DNA of 64,000 bases. It comes from Allobosea sp. (GTDB taxonomy: Bacteria; Pseudomonadota; Alphaproteobacteria; Rhizobiales; Beijerinckiaceae). The DNA is taken from the NCBI GenBank assembly GCA_024231975.1, contig JAAEQB010000108.1, positions 186,001-250,000 on the forward strand, in the 5' to 3' direction. A program made the position numbers and the translations under genes. Positions 54,101 through 61,559 of this stretch are shown one piece after another. Position 1 is the first letter of the stretch. Each line of letters opens with the position of its first letter. The notes beneath the pieces were generated by a model that worked only from the letters and a program-made list of their open reading frames with translations, was not told the DNA's origin and did not search any database.

Positions 54101-54304
54101 TCTCTCGACCAGACCGAGGAGCCTCTGAGGCAGCGCCTCGATATCGATCGCGCCGCGATACTCGCGGAATTCCTGCATGGCGACGCCGCCCAGCGGCAGA
54201 TGCCTCTCGCGGCCGAGCAGATAGGCTTGCTGCAGGTCAGTCAGCGGCGCTTCGTCCCGGCCGAAGGCTCCGCCCTGCGCGGCATCGGAAAATTCATCCC
54301 GCAT
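51167..54304 (-). CDS. NRPS protein Cy-A with degenerate carrier domain, VibF N-terminal part equivalent
   Basis: A 1045-residue NRPS subunit. Residues 15-440 are a cyclization-type condensation domain whose motif reads DALILDGRA (156-164): the final Ser of DxxxxDxxS is Ala. Residues about 455-950 are an adenylation domain with YTSGTTGRPK (601-610), GGPTETT (742-748), FRTGDRG (829-835), GYVKVRGVRV and the catalytic Lys940 in NGKPDR. Residues about 968-1040 look like a carrier domain, but its site reads HLGLLPSHLKS with one residue too many between Gly1001 and the Ser at 1005. The carrier is thus doubtful. Manual alignment gives a specificity code close to D-M-F-C-I-Q-L-I-W; the end LIW also occurs in Cy-partnered A domains. 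It overlaps the Cy gene by 11 bases. Confidence 0.92.
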   Translation of the reverse strand: MRDEFSDAAQGGAFGRDEAPLTDLQQAYLLGRERHLPLGGVAMQEFREYRGAIDIEALPQRLLGLVERHTALRTHIDAIRRVARVSPEPTVNYDEIDLSGLPQAEALAWIDGKREDYAHRLFDLTRSPWNVTVFRLPEPESDSPDQTTCILFARFDALILDGRAIASLLVELLGGESPGLEAAALPQPADEATRRKDAAYWARKLQPVEGPPQLPWMKPLEAIPVSLYERESLTIARERFTTLCRLAARERLFKNTAVTAVILETLSHWLSEGALCVGIPVAPAASAELANRSSFIAANWDARQGSFHERAQALQGDVLEGLEHLSQSGVQISRLLMNAHPGGPALPVVITNGLGWPKLAKDAGIRRHGGLTQTPQVAVDLRFRDDDEGNLVVEIDYACEAIDARIVRDILAALDRQVATICDRGAFEIVRGEMLDLGHYRLNSSEDDFACSRFLQRIADNLFAGDKDKIALICGARRISYGELGADIGKAMAALRERGIGKGNVVAICLPRGPEHSAITLACALLGAIWVPIDAASPPERLDYLLANCRPALVVSATLVSGHEAATPDALLAGEAPVDPRALLPALDVLSASNDPAYYLYTSGTTGRPKCVVLSNRATSNVIGRTLENWQATASDVFISVTPLHHDMSIFDVFGCLTAGATLVQPAPGEEKDAIAWNRLVAEHKVSLWCSVPAILEMLLSCRQGDELRSLRLIAQGGDYIKPAVIAELRRLDPGLRLVSLGGPTETTIWSIWHEIAPEDTGQVPYGRPLPGNRYFILNERGEHCPPGVVGRIHTAGVNVALGYLQDGVLGQNDFVTVADEAGEPVRAFRTGDRGRYRHDGNILFASRVDGYVKVRGVRVSLPDIEAELGAHAEIRQLLVVDCGVEQRGEAEIGVIYAPAQAGKPSAADLRAHARRVLPDSHVPTRFVEVEALPLSANGKPDRRRARELLAAAAERREPAAAKAAPAANPRNREILDLYLAVLGQPASPEIDDTTDFIHLGLLPSHLKSVASRLRDELNADLTPHQLLRCRNAGQVALLLRDQER

Positions 54305-55895
54305 CGATCGTCTCCAGGAAGATGCGCGCGATCTCGTCGGAAGCGCCGCCGGAGCGGGCGCGGACGAGACGGGCGAGGCTGCGAGGTGTCACCGCCTCGT
54401 CGAAATCCGGGCGATATGGCGCGCCGGAGGGGCAATAGCGGTCGAGGAAGCGGGCGATCTCCGCCTGGGCGACCTCACTGATTGCGCTGTCCCCGTGCGC
54501 TGCTTTGCCCGGTGACAGGCGCCCGAGCAGGCTGACCAGCATGCTTTCGGTCGGGTTGGCGGGCTCTTGGCCTGGCACTGCACTGGTCGCGGTTGGTGCG
54601 GCGCCGAGCGCCTCCGACCGTGCGGCGACCTCGCGCAGCAGCGCGACATAGGCCTCGAAGGCCTCACGGACCCAGGCCTCCGGCAGAGCGTCGAGGCGGA
54701 CATCCCAGTTGACCAGGATGCCGCCATCGCAGGCCGCGACCTGGGCGTCGATTGCCACCTGAGGTCCCTGCGAGATCACCCAGTTCATCGGGCCGAAGAC
54801 GCGGGTGACGACCTCGCTGAAGAGCTCGCCGCCTGACAGCCCGAGGCCGGCAGTGAAGACGACAGGAGCGGTCTGCACCGAGCCGTGCAGCCGCGACAGG
54901 TCGCGCATCACGCTGACGCCAGGATAGGCGTCATGGGCGATGAGCTCGACCATCTGGCGGCCGATGTCGCGGCATAGATCGGCCAGTGTCGCCGGGGTAG
55001 CGAGGTCAACGCCAAGGATCAGCACGTTGGAGAATTCGCCGACGATCCGCTCGACATCGGGAACGAGCGGGGCACGCCAGAAGCTCGGGACATTCAGGCG
55101 GAAGCGGGCCTGCCCCGTCGCCCGGCCGAGCACAGCCGCGAAAAGGCCGAGAGCCAGCACGGACGGCGTCACCCGCAGATCGCGGGCGCGCCTTTCCAGG
55201 GCGCAGCGCTCGTCGGGCGAAAGCCTGGCCGCCAGGCGCTCGCTTGCGGGTGCTGCCGGAGCATGAGGGGTTGCGGGCATTTCCGGCGCCGGCGGAACGT
55301 TGGCGAGACGGGCGCGCCACCAAACCCTGTCACGCTCACGCCGCTTGGCGCCTTCGGCTCCGGCACCTGCCCGGTCCAGCCAGTCGAAGAAGCCGTGAGA
55401 CGCGGGAGCTTCGGGCCGGTCCGGATGCTCGTAGAGCCGGGCGAGGTCTTCGATGACGACCCGGAAGCTGTTCGGATCGATCGCGATCATGTCGGTATCG
55501 ACATGCAGCCGGCAGACGCCATCGGGCAGCAGGCTCAGGCCGAAAGCTGCCGCCTCGCCACGGGCGAGATCAAGCCGGCGATGGCTCCAGCTCCGGCGCT
55601 TGGCGAGCAGGCGCGTCTCCAGCGCATCCGCCGAAAGCTCCCGCATATCCTCGACATCGAGCGGGAGCGGATCGGCTCCCGGATCGAGATGCTGGCAGCC
55701 ATCGGAGTCGATCCGCAGCCTTAGCGTCGGGTGCAGCCGACAGAGCCTGAAAATGGCATCGCGCAACCGCTCGAGCTCGAGATCGGCCCCGTCGAACTCG
55801 CCATAAAGATGTGCCGCCACCCCGCCAAGAGCGTCGGAAGACTGGCGGCCAACCCAATAGGCTGCCTGCATAGGGGTTAATTGTTCTATGTTCAT
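54294..55895 (-). CDS. Free-standing cyclization (Cy) domain protein
   Basis: A 533-residue NRPS domain with an intact heterocyclization motif DMIAIDPNS (Asp135-Asp140-Ser143), preceded by LTPMQAAYWVGRQ and followed by VPSFWRAPL and QGPQVAIDAQ, all Cy core features. No A, PCP or C domain follows, only a C-terminal linker with ARLVRARSGG. In VibF two Cy domains share condensation and ring closure; here the intact one is on its own polypeptide. It is the first gene of the minus-strand biosynthetic operon and its end overlaps the Cy-A gene start by 11 bases. Its first codons are AT-rich. Confidence 0.9.
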   Translation of the reverse strand: MNIEQLTPMQAAYWVGRQSSDALGGVAAHLYGEFDGADLELERLRDAIFRLCRLHPTLRLRIDSDGCQHLDPGADPLPLDVEDMRELSADALETRLLAKRRSWSHRRLDLARGEAAAFGLSLLPDGVCRLHVDTDMIAIDPNSFRVVIEDLARLYEHPDRPEAPASHGFFDWLDRAGAGAEGAKRRERDRVWWRARLANVPPAPEMPATPHAPAAPASERLAARLSPDERCALERRARDLRVTPSVLALGLFAAVLGRATGQARFRLNVPSFWRAPLVPDVERIVGEFSNVLILGVDLATPATLADLCRDIGRQMVELIAHDAYPGVSVMRDLSRLHGSVQTAPVVFTAGLGLSGGELFSEVVTRVFGPMNWVISQGPQVAIDAQVAACDGGILVNWDVRLDALPEAWVREAFEAYVALLREVAARSEALGAAPTATSAVPGQEPANPTESMLVSLLGRLSPGKAAHGDSAISEVAQAEIARFLDRYCPSGAPYRPDFDEAVTPRSLARLVRARSGGASDEIARIFLETIDAG

Positions 55896-55942
55896 GGCAT
55901 TTGTTTTGAAGATTTATAATCAGTTTGCTTAAGTTGATTTCG

Positions 55943-55980
55943 GTTGACATTGCTTCTTACGAAAGCAAGAAGCTGTCAAC
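55943..55980. promoter_or_regulatory. 38-bp dyad between divergent siderophore operons
   Basis: GTTGACA (55943-55949) and TGTCAAC (55974-55980) frame inner arms GCTTCTT (55952-55958) and AAGAAGC (55967-55973), leaving an ACGAAAGC centre. The dyad lies nearly midway between the Cy start (55895) and the entC start (56033), and TTGACA reads as a -35 on both strands. It is a likely shared operator. Confidence 0.6.
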
Positions 55981-56032
55981 GTCTGCGATCAGCATCGCTG
56001 AATGAAGCCTCTTTAGAAGTAGAGTAACTTCA

Positions 56033-57196
56033 ATGCTGGAAAGTTTAGCCTTGAAACAGAATCTTAATTTCAAATTTGGTGCTTTATTCGCATCAAATGG
56101 CCGAGAATTTTTGTCATCGGGAATCCATGAATGGATTTCCGTACCGGCCCGCGGAGGGCAGGATCGCGGACAGGGCCTGCACGCGGCGGTTGAGGCCGCT
56201 TTCGAGCGGGCAAAGCGGGCAGGGCAGGCCAATCCGATCCTGATCGGCGCCATCCCCTTCGATGTGCGCGAGCCCTCCTGCCTCTATGTCCCGGCTGCCT
56301 ATGAGTGGCGCGAGCAGGCGGCTCCGACGGAAGCGGCGGGCGAGCCTTCCGGCGTTCCCGACCTGCTCGACCAGCGCAGCCTTCCGGACGAGGACGGCTT
56401 CAAGAAGGCGGTCGAGCACGCCATCGTCAATTTCCGCCACAGCGATGTCCGCAAGGCAGTGCTGTCGGTGGTGCGCGAATTGCGCTTCGCCGGGAGCATG
56501 GATGTCGGCCGGCTGCTGGCCAGTCTGCGCGCTCAGAACAGCCAGGGCTATCTGTTCAGGATTCCCCTGCCTGACGAGGGCGAGCTCGTCGGGGTCAGCC
56601 CCGAGCTGCTGATCCGCAAGGAAGGCGGCCGGATCGTCTCGAACCCGCTTGCCGGCTCGGCCAAGCGGCAGCCCGATCCGCAGGCCGATCGTGCCGCGGC
56701 CGAGCAGCTGGAGCGCTCGCAGAAGGACCAGTACGAGCACCGGCTGGTGATCGAGAACATCCGCTCGATTCTTTTACCGCTCTGCGCGGAGCTCGACGTT
56801 CCCGGCGCCCCCTCGCTGATGAGCACAGCGGCGATGTGGCATCTCTCGACACGGATCGAGGGCTCGCTGAAGGACCCGGCGATGACCGCGCTCCAGCTCG
56901 CCTGCATCATCCATCCGACGCCGGCGGTCTGCGGTTTCCCGACCGAGAGCGCCCATAAGCTGATCCGCTATGTCGAGCCGTTCGAGCGCGGGCTGTTCAC
57001 CGGCCTGGTCGGCTGGTGCGATGCGCAGGGCAATGGCGAATGGGCGATCACCATCCGCTGCGGCATCGCCCGGCGCGACACGCTGCAGCTCTTTGCCGGC
57101 GCGGGGATCGTCGAGGCCTCCAACCCCGCCTCCGAATGGGAAGAGGTGCAGGCCAAGCTCGGCACCATGCTCAGCGCCTGCGGCCTCGCCGCCTGA
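56033..57196 (+). CDS. entC: Isochorismate synthase (EntC/VibC/DhbC type)
   Basis: Converts chorismate to isochorismate, the first step of 2,3-dihydroxybenzoate synthesis. The 387 residues hold the chorismate-binding domain: NPLAGSAKRQ, DQYEHRLVIENIRSIL, HPTPAVCGFPTESA and LFTGLVGWCDAQGNGEW, all typical. The first 37 codons (56033-56145) are AT-rich with codons rare in the rest of the gene. It begins the plus-strand operon entC-entE-entB-entD, opposite the Cy operon. Confidence 0.94.
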   Translation: MLESLALKQNLNFKFGALFASNGREFLSSGIHEWISVPARGGQDRGQGLHAAVEAAFERAKRAGQANPILIGAIPFDVREPSCLYVPAAYEWREQAAPTEAAGEPSGVPDLLDQRSLPDEDGFKKAVEHAIVNFRHSDVRKAVLSVVRELRFAGSMDVGRLLASLRAQNSQGYLFRIPLPDEGELVGVSPELLIRKEGGRIVSNPLAGSAKRQPDPQADRAAAEQLERSQKDQYEHRLVIENIRSILLPLCAELDVPGAPSLMSTAAMWHLSTRIEGSLKDPAMTALQLACIIHPTPAVCGFPTESAHKLIRYVEPFERGLFTGLVGWCDAQGNGEWAITIRCGIARRDTLQLFAGAGIVEASNPASEWEEVQAKLGTMLSACGLAA

Positions 57197-57213
57197 CATC
57201 GAAGGACCATGGC

Positions 57214-58818
57214 ATGACCATCGACTTCCAGCGCTGGCCGGCGGAGTTCGCCGCGCGCTATCGTTCGCGCGGCTACTGGCTCGACCAGCCCCTGACCCGC
57301 ATCCTCGATACGCAGCGGCAGGAGCGCCCCGACGCCATCGCGATCATCTGCGGCGACAGGCAGATCAGCTATGCCGAGCTCGACCGGAAAGCCTCGAACC
57401 TGGCTTTCCGATTGAGCGAAGCCGGGCTCGGGCAGGGTGATACGGCGCTGGTGCAGCTGCCGAACTGCGCCGAGTTCTACATCGTCTTCTTCGCGCTGCT
57501 GAAGATCGGCGTCGCCCCGGTCAACGCGCTCTTCAGCCACCGCAAGCTGGAGATGACCTCCTATGCGCAGCAGATCGAACCAAAGCTGGTGATCGGCGCG
57601 CGCTCACATGAGCTCTTCGCCGATGACGATTTCACCGCCGAGCTCAGGGAGTTCTCGCCGCGCCTGTCGCTGGTGCTGCTGCTCGGCGGCAACCGCGCCT
57701 ATAACGATCTCGAGCGCTGGCTGGCGTCCGAGACCAGCGCAGCCCCGGCCGGCTCGCCATCGCCTGCCGACGAGGTCGCCTTCTTCCAGCTCTCGGGCGG
57801 CAGCACCGGCACGCCGAAGCTGATCCCCCGCACCCATAACGATTACGACTACAGCGTCCGGGCAAGCGCCGAGATCTGCGGGCTCTCGCCGCAGACGCGC
57901 TTCCTCTGCGCGCTGCCGGCCGGGCACAATTTCCTGCTCTCGTCTCCCGGCGCGCTCGGCGTCTTCCATGCTGGCGGCTGCGTCGTGCTGGCGGCGAGTC
58001 CCGAGCCGCTCGCCTGCTTTGCTTTGATCGAACAGCACCGGATCGACATGGTCGCGCTGGTGCCGACGGCGGTGGCGCTCTGGCTGGAAGCGGCGGGAAA
58101 GCAGAAGCCCCGGCTCGACTCGCTGAAGCTGATGCAGGTCGGTGGCGCAAGCTTCGCCGAGGCGCTGGCGCGGCAGGTGCCCGGGGTCTTCGGCTGCGCG
58201 CTGCAGCAGGTCTTCGGCATGGCCGAGGGGCTGGTGAACTACACCCGCTTCGACGATGACGACGAACTCGTCTTCACCACGCAGGGACGGCCGATCAGCC
58301 CCGATGACGAGGTCCGGATTGTCGACGAGGATGGCGACCCCGTCCCGGAAGGGGAGAGCGGCGAGCTGGCGACGCGCGGTCCCTACACCTTCCGCGGCTA
58401 CTACCGGGCGCCCGAGCATAGCGCGAAGGTCTTCGACGCCGAGGGGTTCTACTACTCCGGCGATATCGTGCAGCGGGTCCGCGGTGGCTATCTGCGCGTG
58501 GTCGGCCGGGTCAAGGACCAGATCAATCGCGGTGGCGAGAAGGTCGCGGCCGAGGAGATCGAGAACCTCCTGCTACGCCATCCCGAGGTGACGCATGCGG
58601 CGCTCGTCGCCATGCAGGATGTGCTGCTCGGCGAGAAGAGCTGCGCCTTCATCGTCGCCCGCGATGCGGCCCTGCGCGGGCCGGTTCTGAGGCGGCACCT
58701 GCTGGAGCTCGGCGTCGCCGAATACAAGCTGCCGGACCGCGTCCGCTTCATCGAGACGATGCCGCTCACCCCGGTCGGCAAGATCGACAAGAAGCGCCTG
58801 CGCGCCGAGCTCGCCTGA
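57214..58818 (+). CDS. entE: 2,3-dihydroxybenzoate-AMP ligase (EntE/VibE type)
   Basis: Stand-alone adenylation enzyme that activates DHB and loads it on the aryl carrier protein. The 534 residues start MTIDFQRWPAEFAARYRSRGYW as in EntE/DhbE. The nucleotide loop is LSGGSTGTPKLIPRTHNDY, an aryl-acid signature with HNDYDYSVR nearby; VFGMAEGLVNYTR and NRGGEKVAAEEIE are further family marks and the final Lys lies in PVGKIDKK. Salicylate ligases are similar, so salicylate cannot be excluded, but the isochorismatase next door favours DHB. Confidence 0.94.
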   Translation: MTIDFQRWPAEFAARYRSRGYWLDQPLTRILDTQRQERPDAIAIICGDRQISYAELDRKASNLAFRLSEAGLGQGDTALVQLPNCAEFYIVFFALLKIGVAPVNALFSHRKLEMTSYAQQIEPKLVIGARSHELFADDDFTAELREFSPRLSLVLLLGGNRAYNDLERWLASETSAAPAGSPSPADEVAFFQLSGGSTGTPKLIPRTHNDYDYSVRASAEICGLSPQTRFLCALPAGHNFLLSSPGALGVFHAGGCVVLAASPEPLACFALIEQHRIDMVALVPTAVALWLEAAGKQKPRLDSLKLMQVGGASFAEALARQVPGVFGCALQQVFGMAEGLVNYTRFDDDDELVFTTQGRPISPDDEVRIVDEDGDPVPEGESGELATRGPYTFRGYYRAPEHSAKVFDAEGFYYSGDIVQRVRGGYLRVVGRVKDQINRGGEKVAAEEIENLLLRHPEVTHAALVAMQDVLLGEKSCAFIVARDAALRGPVLRRHLLELGVAEYKLPDRVRFIETMPLTPVGKIDKKRLRAELA

Positions 58819-58845
58819 TCCAATCCTCACGCATTGAGAGCTTCC

Positions 58846-59718
58846 ATGGCCATTCCGCAGATCACCGACTACCCGATGCCGGAGGCGCGTGCCTTCCCGG
58901 CTAACCGCACGCAATGGCGGCCCGATCCGAAGCGCGCCGTGCTGCTGATCCACGACATGCAGCGCTATTTCCTGCGCTTCTACGATGCGAAGGGCCAGCT
59001 GCTGCCGCAGCTGATCGGCAATCTCGTGCGCCTGCGCGACTGGGCGCGGGCTAATGGCGTGCCGGTCGTCTATACGGCCCAGCCGCATGAGCAGCCGGCC
59101 GGCGACCGCGCTCTGCTCAACGACATGTGGGGCCCGGGTCTCACCGTCGCCGCGCCCGATCTGCAGGAGGTCGTCGCCGAGCTGGTGCCGGGGCCGGAGG
59201 ACATCGTCCTGACCAAATGGCGCTACAGCGCCTTCAAGCGCTCGGACCTGCTCGAGCGGATGCGCTCGCTCGGCCGCGACCAGCTCGTGATCGGCGGCGT
59301 CTACGCCCATATCGGCTGCATGGTGACTGCGGTCGACGCCTTCATGAGCGACATCCAGCCCTTCCTGGTCGGTGACGCTGTCGCCGATTTCTCCGAGGCC
59401 GAGCACCTGATGGCGCTGCGCTATGTCGCGACGCGTTGCGGCGCGCTGGTTTCGACCGAGAGCCTGGCGGGCGTGGCGGAACGTCCGCAGGCGACGCGCG
59501 AATGGCTGCAGGCGCGCGTCCTCGAACTGGTCGAGGACGAGACCGAGCTCGATCCTGACGAGAACCTGATCTTCTACGGGCTGGATTCCGTGCAGGTCAT
59601 GGTGCTCGCCGGCGAATTGAAGGAGCGCGGCGTCATCGTCGGCTTCGACGATCTCGCCCGCGTGCCGACGCTGAACGGTTGGTGGTCGCTGATCGAGCAG
59701 CGCCGCCTGGCGGCTTGA
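58846..59718 (+). CDS. entB: Isochorismatase with aryl carrier domain (EntB/VibB type)
   Basis: Bifunctional 290-residue protein. The N-terminal isochorismatase (1-205) removes pyruvate from isochorismate: IHDMQRYF, LTKWRYSAF and GVYAHIGCMVTAVDAFM match EntB. The C-terminal aryl carrier domain (215-285) has FYGLDSVQ with Ser248 for phosphopantetheine. ATG 58846 is used; the upstream reading adds only a few residues. The presence of the aryl carrier links it to the Cy and C proteins. Confidence 0.96.
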   Translation: MAIPQITDYPMPEARAFPANRTQWRPDPKRAVLLIHDMQRYFLRFYDAKGQLLPQLIGNLVRLRDWARANGVPVVYTAQPHEQPAGDRALLNDMWGPGLTVAAPDLQEVVAELVPGPEDIVLTKWRYSAFKRSDLLERMRSLGRDQLVIGGVYAHIGCMVTAVDAFMSDIQPFLVGDAVADFSEAEHLMALRYVATRCGALVSTESLAGVAERPQATREWLQARVLELVEDETELDPDENLIFYGLDSVQVMVLAGELKERGVIVGFDDLARVPTLNGWWSLIEQRRLAA

Positions 59719-60401
59719 GCCGGGCGCTGGTGGAGAGCGGGCCGGAGCTGCTTCATCTTTGGCCAGGCGAGCCGATCGACTATCGCTGCGTCGCGATGCG
59801 GTTCTCACGCGAGCCCGGTGCACCAGATCTCGGCACCGTTCTGCCGGACCGTATCGCGCGCGCCGCACCCCGACGCCGCGCCGAATGGCTGGCGGGGAGG
59901 GTCTGCGCCAGCGAGGCCCTGCGGTTGCTGACCGGGCAGGGCGCCTGTCCCGGCATGGCGCCTGATCGCTCGCCGCTCTGGCCTGACGGCACCCTCGGCT
60001 CCATCTCGCATAGCGGCGACGTCGCGATCGCCATCGCCGCGCGCGCCGGCACCTGCCGCGGCATCGGCATCGATATCGAGCGGGTCATGGATGGGCAGGG
60101 GGCGAGCGAGGTCGCGTCCGAGGCATTGACACCTCGGGAACGCCGTCATCTCGCGAATGACCCCTTTTCGGTGACGCTGGCCTTCTCGGCCAAGGAGAGC
60201 CTGTTCAAGGCGCTGCATCCGCTGCTGCGCCGGCCGATGTCGTTCCACCTCTCCGAGCTGGTGACCTGGGATGCGCACGACATGGCGCGCCTGCGCCTCG
60301 TCGAGGCGCTGTCACCGGAGTTCCCGGGCGGCTGCGAGATCGCAGCCCGCTTCGCGCGCTTTGGTGATCTGCTGTTGACGCGCGTGCTGATCCCGGCGTG
60401 A
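59715..60401 (+). CDS. entD: 4'-phosphopantetheinyl transferase (EntD type)
   Basis: Loads the phosphopantetheine arm on the ArCP and PCP domains. The 228 residues include RAEWLAGRVCASEAL, SISHSGDVA, the Mg-binding GIGIDIERV (Asp120, Glu122) and FSAKESLFKAL. No ATG starts it. TTG 59715 overlaps the entB stop (TTGA, the coupling also seen at 32534); GTG 59730 is an alternative. It closes the biosynthetic operon, with a hairpin downstream at 60414-60437. Confidence 0.9.
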   Translation: MSRALVESGPELLHLWPGEPIDYRCVAMRFSREPGAPDLGTVLPDRIARAAPRRRAEWLAGRVCASEALRLLTGQGACPGMAPDRSPLWPDGTLGSISHSGDVAIAIAARAGTCRGIGIDIERVMDGQGASEVASEALTPRERRHLANDPFSVTLAFSAKESLFKALHPLLRRPMSFHLSELVTWDAHDMARLRLVEALSPEFPGGCEIAARFARFGDLLLTRVLIPA

Positions 60402-60413
60402 CGGAGCCGGCGT

Positions 60414-60437
60414 GCCACCCGCCTCAGCGCGGGTGGC
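60414..60437. terminator. Hairpin between convergent entD and methyltransferase genes
   Basis: GCCACCCGC (60414-60422), loop CTCAGC and GCGGGTGGC (60429-60437) form a perfect 9-bp stem containing the methyltransferase stop codon. No T-run follows on either strand, so it is a hairpin of terminator type without a poly-U tract. Confidence 0.5.
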
Positions 60438-61461
60438 GGAACTCGAGGATATGGAAAGGCGAGGCAGTCGGCGTGACCGAGGCAGTCTCAAAACCGTAGG
60501 CGGCCAGAAGCTGCGAGAACTCGCCGGCGCTGCGCTCCTGTCCGCCCATCAGCACCATCATCAGCAGATCCTGCGAGGTCTCGTTCGGCTTGGCGCGGGC
60601 CGGGTCGACCATGATGTCGACCACGATGAAACGCTCCGGTCCCTTGGTCGCGGCCTTGGCGTTGGCGAGGATGCGGCCGGCGGCTTCGTCGTCGAAGTCG
60701 TGCAGGATCCGGCTGAAGACATAAGCGTCGCCGCCGGACGGGATCTCGTCGAAGAACGAGCCGTGCTGCACCCGGGCGCGCCCGGCCTGCACCAGCTCGG
60801 CGAAGCGCGGATTGAGCGCCTCGGTCGCCCGCGGCAGCTCGAACAGCACGCCGGAGGTGCCGGGATTGCGGCCGAGCAGTTCCGCCAGCAGCGAGCCGTC
60901 GCCGCCGCCGACATCGACGATCGTCTCGCCGGCCGCGAACTGGAGATGGCGCACCGCGACGCCGATCAGCGCCGTCGCGATCGCCCGCATCTGGATGTCG
61001 AAGCGCTCCTGCGCCGCCTCGTCCTGGCCGAGCCAGCTGAAGAACGGGCTGCCATGGGCGAGCTCGAAGGCCGGGGTTCCGCCCTTGATCTGCTCGCCGA
61101 GACGCTCCCAGGCGCGACCGTGCAGCGGATCGAGCTCGAAGCGGACCCAGGGCACCAGCGAATGCGGATGGCCGGGGACGAGAGCATGCGTCGTCGGCAG
61201 GGCGACATAGCGGCCTGCATCATCGCGACCGATGATCTCTTCATTGACGAGATGACCGAGCAAGCGTGCCAGCAGCTCGGCCTTGCCGCCGATGCGTTCG
61301 GCGAGTTCGCCGGCGGTCTGAGGCCCCTCCTGCAGCAAAGCGGGGATGCCGAGTTCGACCGCGGTGCGGATGCAATGGGAGGTGCGATAGGCAGCGATCT
61401 GCTGGAGCAGGCGCAAAGGCAGGCCGGGCGGAGGCGCGGCCGGGCGCGACAGGTCGTTCAT
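60424..61461 (-). CDS. SAM-dependent O-methyltransferase (plant COMT/ASMT-like fold)
   Basis: A 345-residue methyltransferase with an N-terminal winged-helix dimerization domain (RTAVELGIPALLQEGPQTAGELAERI) and a C-terminal class I domain: motif I TIVDVGGGDGSLLAELL, then LFELPRA, HGSFFDEIP, and SRILHDFDDEAAGRIL with the His/Asp catalytic type. Family members methylate phenolic hydroxyls. Its place between entD and the TonB receptor suggests a link with the catecholate, which is unexpected because catechol O-methylation would harm iron binding. It may act on another compound. Confidence 0.85.
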   Translation of the reverse strand: MNDLSRPAAPPPGLPLRLLQQIAAYRTSHCIRTAVELGIPALLQEGPQTAGELAERIGGKAELLARLLGHLVNEEIIGRDDAGRYVALPTTHALVPGHPHSLVPWVRFELDPLHGRAWERLGEQIKGGTPAFELAHGSPFFSWLGQDEAAQERFDIQMRAIATALIGVAVRHLQFAAGETIVDVGGGDGSLLAELLGRNPGTSGVLFELPRATEALNPRFAELVQAGRARVQHGSFFDEIPSGGDAYVFSRILHDFDDEAAGRILANAKAATKGPERFIVVDIMVDPARAKPNETSQDLLMMVLMGGQERSAGEFSQLLAAYGFETASVTPTASPFHILEFRHPR

Positions 61462-61559
61462 GCGAACCTCCTTGCAGGACAGTTGGTGGGCGGGCAGGGG
61501 GCGGCGGGCGCTATTGCTCGCCGCCGCGTCGCCTTGTCAGGCGCGCTCTGTGCGCTCGG

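Noticed and set aside
61500..61527. GC-rich hairpin between the TonB receptor and methyltransferase genes
   Set aside because: Imperfect arms and no T-run on either strand; not strong enough to list as a terminator.
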